Below are positions 12,302-13,528 of a DNA stretch of 13,528 nucleotides, in pieces. The notes beneath the pieces were generated by a model. It had not been told where the DNA came from, did no database searches, and saw only the letters and a list, made by a program, of their open reading frames with translations. The DNA lies in assembly GCA_041650355.1 (NCBI GenBank), contig JBAZLI010000021.1, positions 1 through 13,528 of the forward strand, in the 5' to 3' direction. Positions within the stretch are counted from its first letter, which is position 1; each line of letters opens with the position of its first letter. Source of the DNA: Candidatus Micrarchaeia archaeon (GTDB lineage Archaea > Micrarchaeota > Micrarchaeia > Anstonellales > Bilamarchaeaceae). The position numbers and the translations under genes were made by a program.

Positions 12302-13270
12302 ATGATTGAAATAGACGGGGCATATGGAGAAGGCGGCGGCCAGATAATCCGCACGGCGCTTTCCCTAGCCTCCATAACGAAAAAATCCGTGCTGGTGAGG
12401 AACATACGCGCGAACCGGCCGAATCCGGGCTTGGCGGCCCAGCATCTCACCGCAGCGCGCGCAGTAAGGAGCATATGCAGAGGCACCCTTTCCCATTGCG
12501 AGATAGGAAGCACGGAATTCACGTTCGAGCCCGGTGAAATAGTGGGCGGCAAATACGAGTTCAACATAGGCACCGCAGGCTCGACGGTTCTGGTCGCACA
12601 GACCCTGCTCCCCATCCTTTTATCCGCATCAAAACCGAGCGCGGTGCGCATAATAGGAGGCACCCATGTGATGAAAAGCCCATCCTATGACTATTTTGAA
12701 AAAGTGTTCATGCCCGCCATAGCGCTTTTCGGCGCAGAAGCCAAATGCCGCCTCATCAAAACAGGCTATTTCCCGAAAGGGGGCGGGGAAATCGAGCTGG
12801 AGGCCCGCCCTTCCAGGCTTTCAGGGAATTCGGCGTGGCTCAGGGAAAACGAGACATCGGTCCTCATAAGGCTTTCAGGCCTCCCGCTTTCCATAGGGGT
12901 GCGCGAGAAAAAGGTTTTCGTGCAGAACGAGATAGGGCGCGTGCGAATAGTAAAAGAGGAAGGCGAGCCGGCCAACGCAATCCTCGCATGGAGCGGTTTC
13001 CTGGGCGCGTACGCGCTCGGGGAAAAAGGCAGGCGGGCTGAGCAGGTGGCCCAGGAATGCCTGGATTTCCTGCTCTCCGAGAAGCGCGCAGGCAGCGAAG
13101 TTGACCGCCATCTCGCGGACCAGCTGCTCATCTACGCCGCGCTTGCAGAGGGGGGCTCAGGGTTTAAAACATCCGCGGGCACAACCCATACCGAAACGAA
13201 TGCGTACGTAATCTCAAGGTTCCTCGGCAGGAGGATAAGCCTCGAGGGCGGGAACATAGGTGTGGAATGA
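12302..13270 (+). CDS. rtcA: RNA 3'-terminal phosphate cyclase
   Basis: This enzyme converts RNA 3'-phosphate to a 2',3'-cyclic phosphate using ATP through a covalent His-AMP. The protein is 322 residues; bacterial RtcA is about 338. The N-terminus has the family signature IDGAYGEGGGQIIRTALSLA (4-23). RPNPGLAAQH follows at about 40-49. An HVMKSPSYDYF segment lies at about 122-132. A glycine-rich FPKGGGEIE is near 158-166. The adenylation His is H270 in DRHLADQLLIYAAL. The C-terminus keeps the THTETNAYVI segment. The ATG at 12302 is the first codon of the conserved N-terminus. RtcA supplies ends that RNA ligases such as RtcB can use, so it may matter for the intron-rich tRNA genes nearby. The next gene starts directly after its stop codon. 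Confidence 0.96.
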   Translation: MIEIDGAYGEGGGQIIRTALSLASITKKSVLVRNIRANRPNPGLAAQHLTAARAVRSICRGTLSHCEIGSTEFTFEPGEIVGGKYEFNIGTAGSTVLVAQTLLPILLSASKPSAVRIIGGTHVMKSPSYDYFEKVFMPAIALFGAEAKCRLIKTGYFPKGGGEIELEARPSRLSGNSAWLRENETSVLIRLSGLPLSIGVREKKVFVQNEIGRVRIVKEEGEPANAILAWSGFLGAYALGEKGRRAEQVAQECLDFLLSEKRAGSEVDRHLADQLLIYAALAEGGSGFKTSAGTTHTETNAYVISRFLGRRISLEGGNIGVE

Positions 13271-13528
13271 ATGGCGGTAATGCTTGACAAGAAAGGGCTC
13301 ATCGCGTCCGTGCTCATGGGCATACTGACCTTCTTTTTCGGGGGGAGCAGCTACCTCGCGCTCCTCCTCGCATTCCTCTTCATATCTGTAATAGTCACGC
13401 GCTACGAGGGGTATGACAAAAAGGAGATGGGAATATACGAATACGAGCGGAGCTGGGAGAACGTGCTGAGCAACGGCCTGCTCCCCACCATTCTCGCATT
13501 CCTCGGCGCGTTCCTGGGCCCGATGCCG
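13271..13528 (+). CDS. DUF92 family membrane protein (N-terminal 86 residues, cut by window edge)
   Basis: The frame opens at the ATG at 13271, immediately after the rtcA TGA, and stays open to the right edge. The visible sequence starts LDKKGLIASVLMGILTFFFGG (residues 5-25). A second hydrophobic stretch follows (about 28-42), then a charged loop. SWENVLSNGLLPTILAFLGA (about 61-80) comes next. This pattern, an N-terminal DxKG helix followed by an R/SW-x-NVLxNG motif, fits the DUF92/TMEM19 family of integral membrane proteins. Members in archaea are unassigned, while plant relatives act in phytyl-phosphate metabolism. Three membrane helices are visible; the rest is missing. The start and stop codons abut, so it is probably coupled to rtcA. 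Confidence 0.8.
   Translation, partial: MAVMLDKKGLIASVLMGILTFFFGGSSYLALLLAFLFISVIVTRYEGYDKKEMGIYEYERSWENVLSNGLLPTILAFLGAFLGPMP

Noticed and set aside
9154..12309. Long plus-strand frames at 9154-10287 and 11485-12309
   Set aside because: They are antisense to the synthetase subunits and the ACT gene, with compositions typical of shadow frames.
1..13528. CRISPR array, insertion sequence or integrase
   Set aside because: No regularly spaced direct repeats, transposase or recombinase motifs were seen. The only repeat is the two-copy palindromic element.

Overview
The window is archaeal. It encodes both subunits of the archaea-specific family D DNA polymerase, the archaeal UPF0147 protein, archaeal fibrillarin, a two-subunit ADP-forming acyl-CoA synthetase and intron-containing tRNA genes. 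Separate DP1 and DP2 genes fit a euryarchaeal or DPANN lineage. The genes are compact, G+C rich and tightly packed. The unusual tRNA introns hint at a DPANN group such as Micrarchaeota, but that placement is a guess, since there is no rRNA here.

Layout: positions 1-296 (minus) hold the start of an unrecognised gene. Positions 339-5510 (minus) are a replication operon, UPF0147 then DP1 then DP2. Positions 5600-6031 (plus) encode an unknown four-helix membrane protein. Positions 6033-6236 (minus) are a tRNA-Arg(UCU) with two introns, and 6290-6808 (minus) a DUF4234-type membrane protein with a zinc ribbon. Positions 6871-7927 (plus) are a small redox cluster: flavodoxin, cupredoxin lipoprotein and a two-helix membrane protein with an H-X13-H helix. 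Positions 7951-8476 are an RNA-rich stretch with tRNA-Cys(GCA) plus intron (minus), an unassigned hairpin-rich segment, a short repeat, and tRNA-Lys(UUU) with a T-loop intron (plus), followed closely by fibrillarin (8501-9157). Positions 9166-12249 (minus) are an operon of ADP-forming synthetase beta, ACT-domain protein, AlkD-like glycosylase and synthetase alpha. Positions 12302-13528 (plus) encode RtcA and the start of a DUF92 membrane protein.

The most interesting signal is in the RNA genes. tRNA-Arg and tRNA-Lys each carry an intron in the T loop, at 59/60. Each can fold as a bulge-helix-bulge splice site that restores the same TTCAAAT loop. tRNA-Arg has a second intron at 37/38. That intron contains a roughly 60-bp element with a 13-bp palindrome, and a related copy lies immediately upstream of tRNA-Lys.

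Promoter use also looks economical. Three divergent gene pairs each share one AT-rich box, and its distance from several start codons (about 26 bp) predicts leaderless mRNAs.
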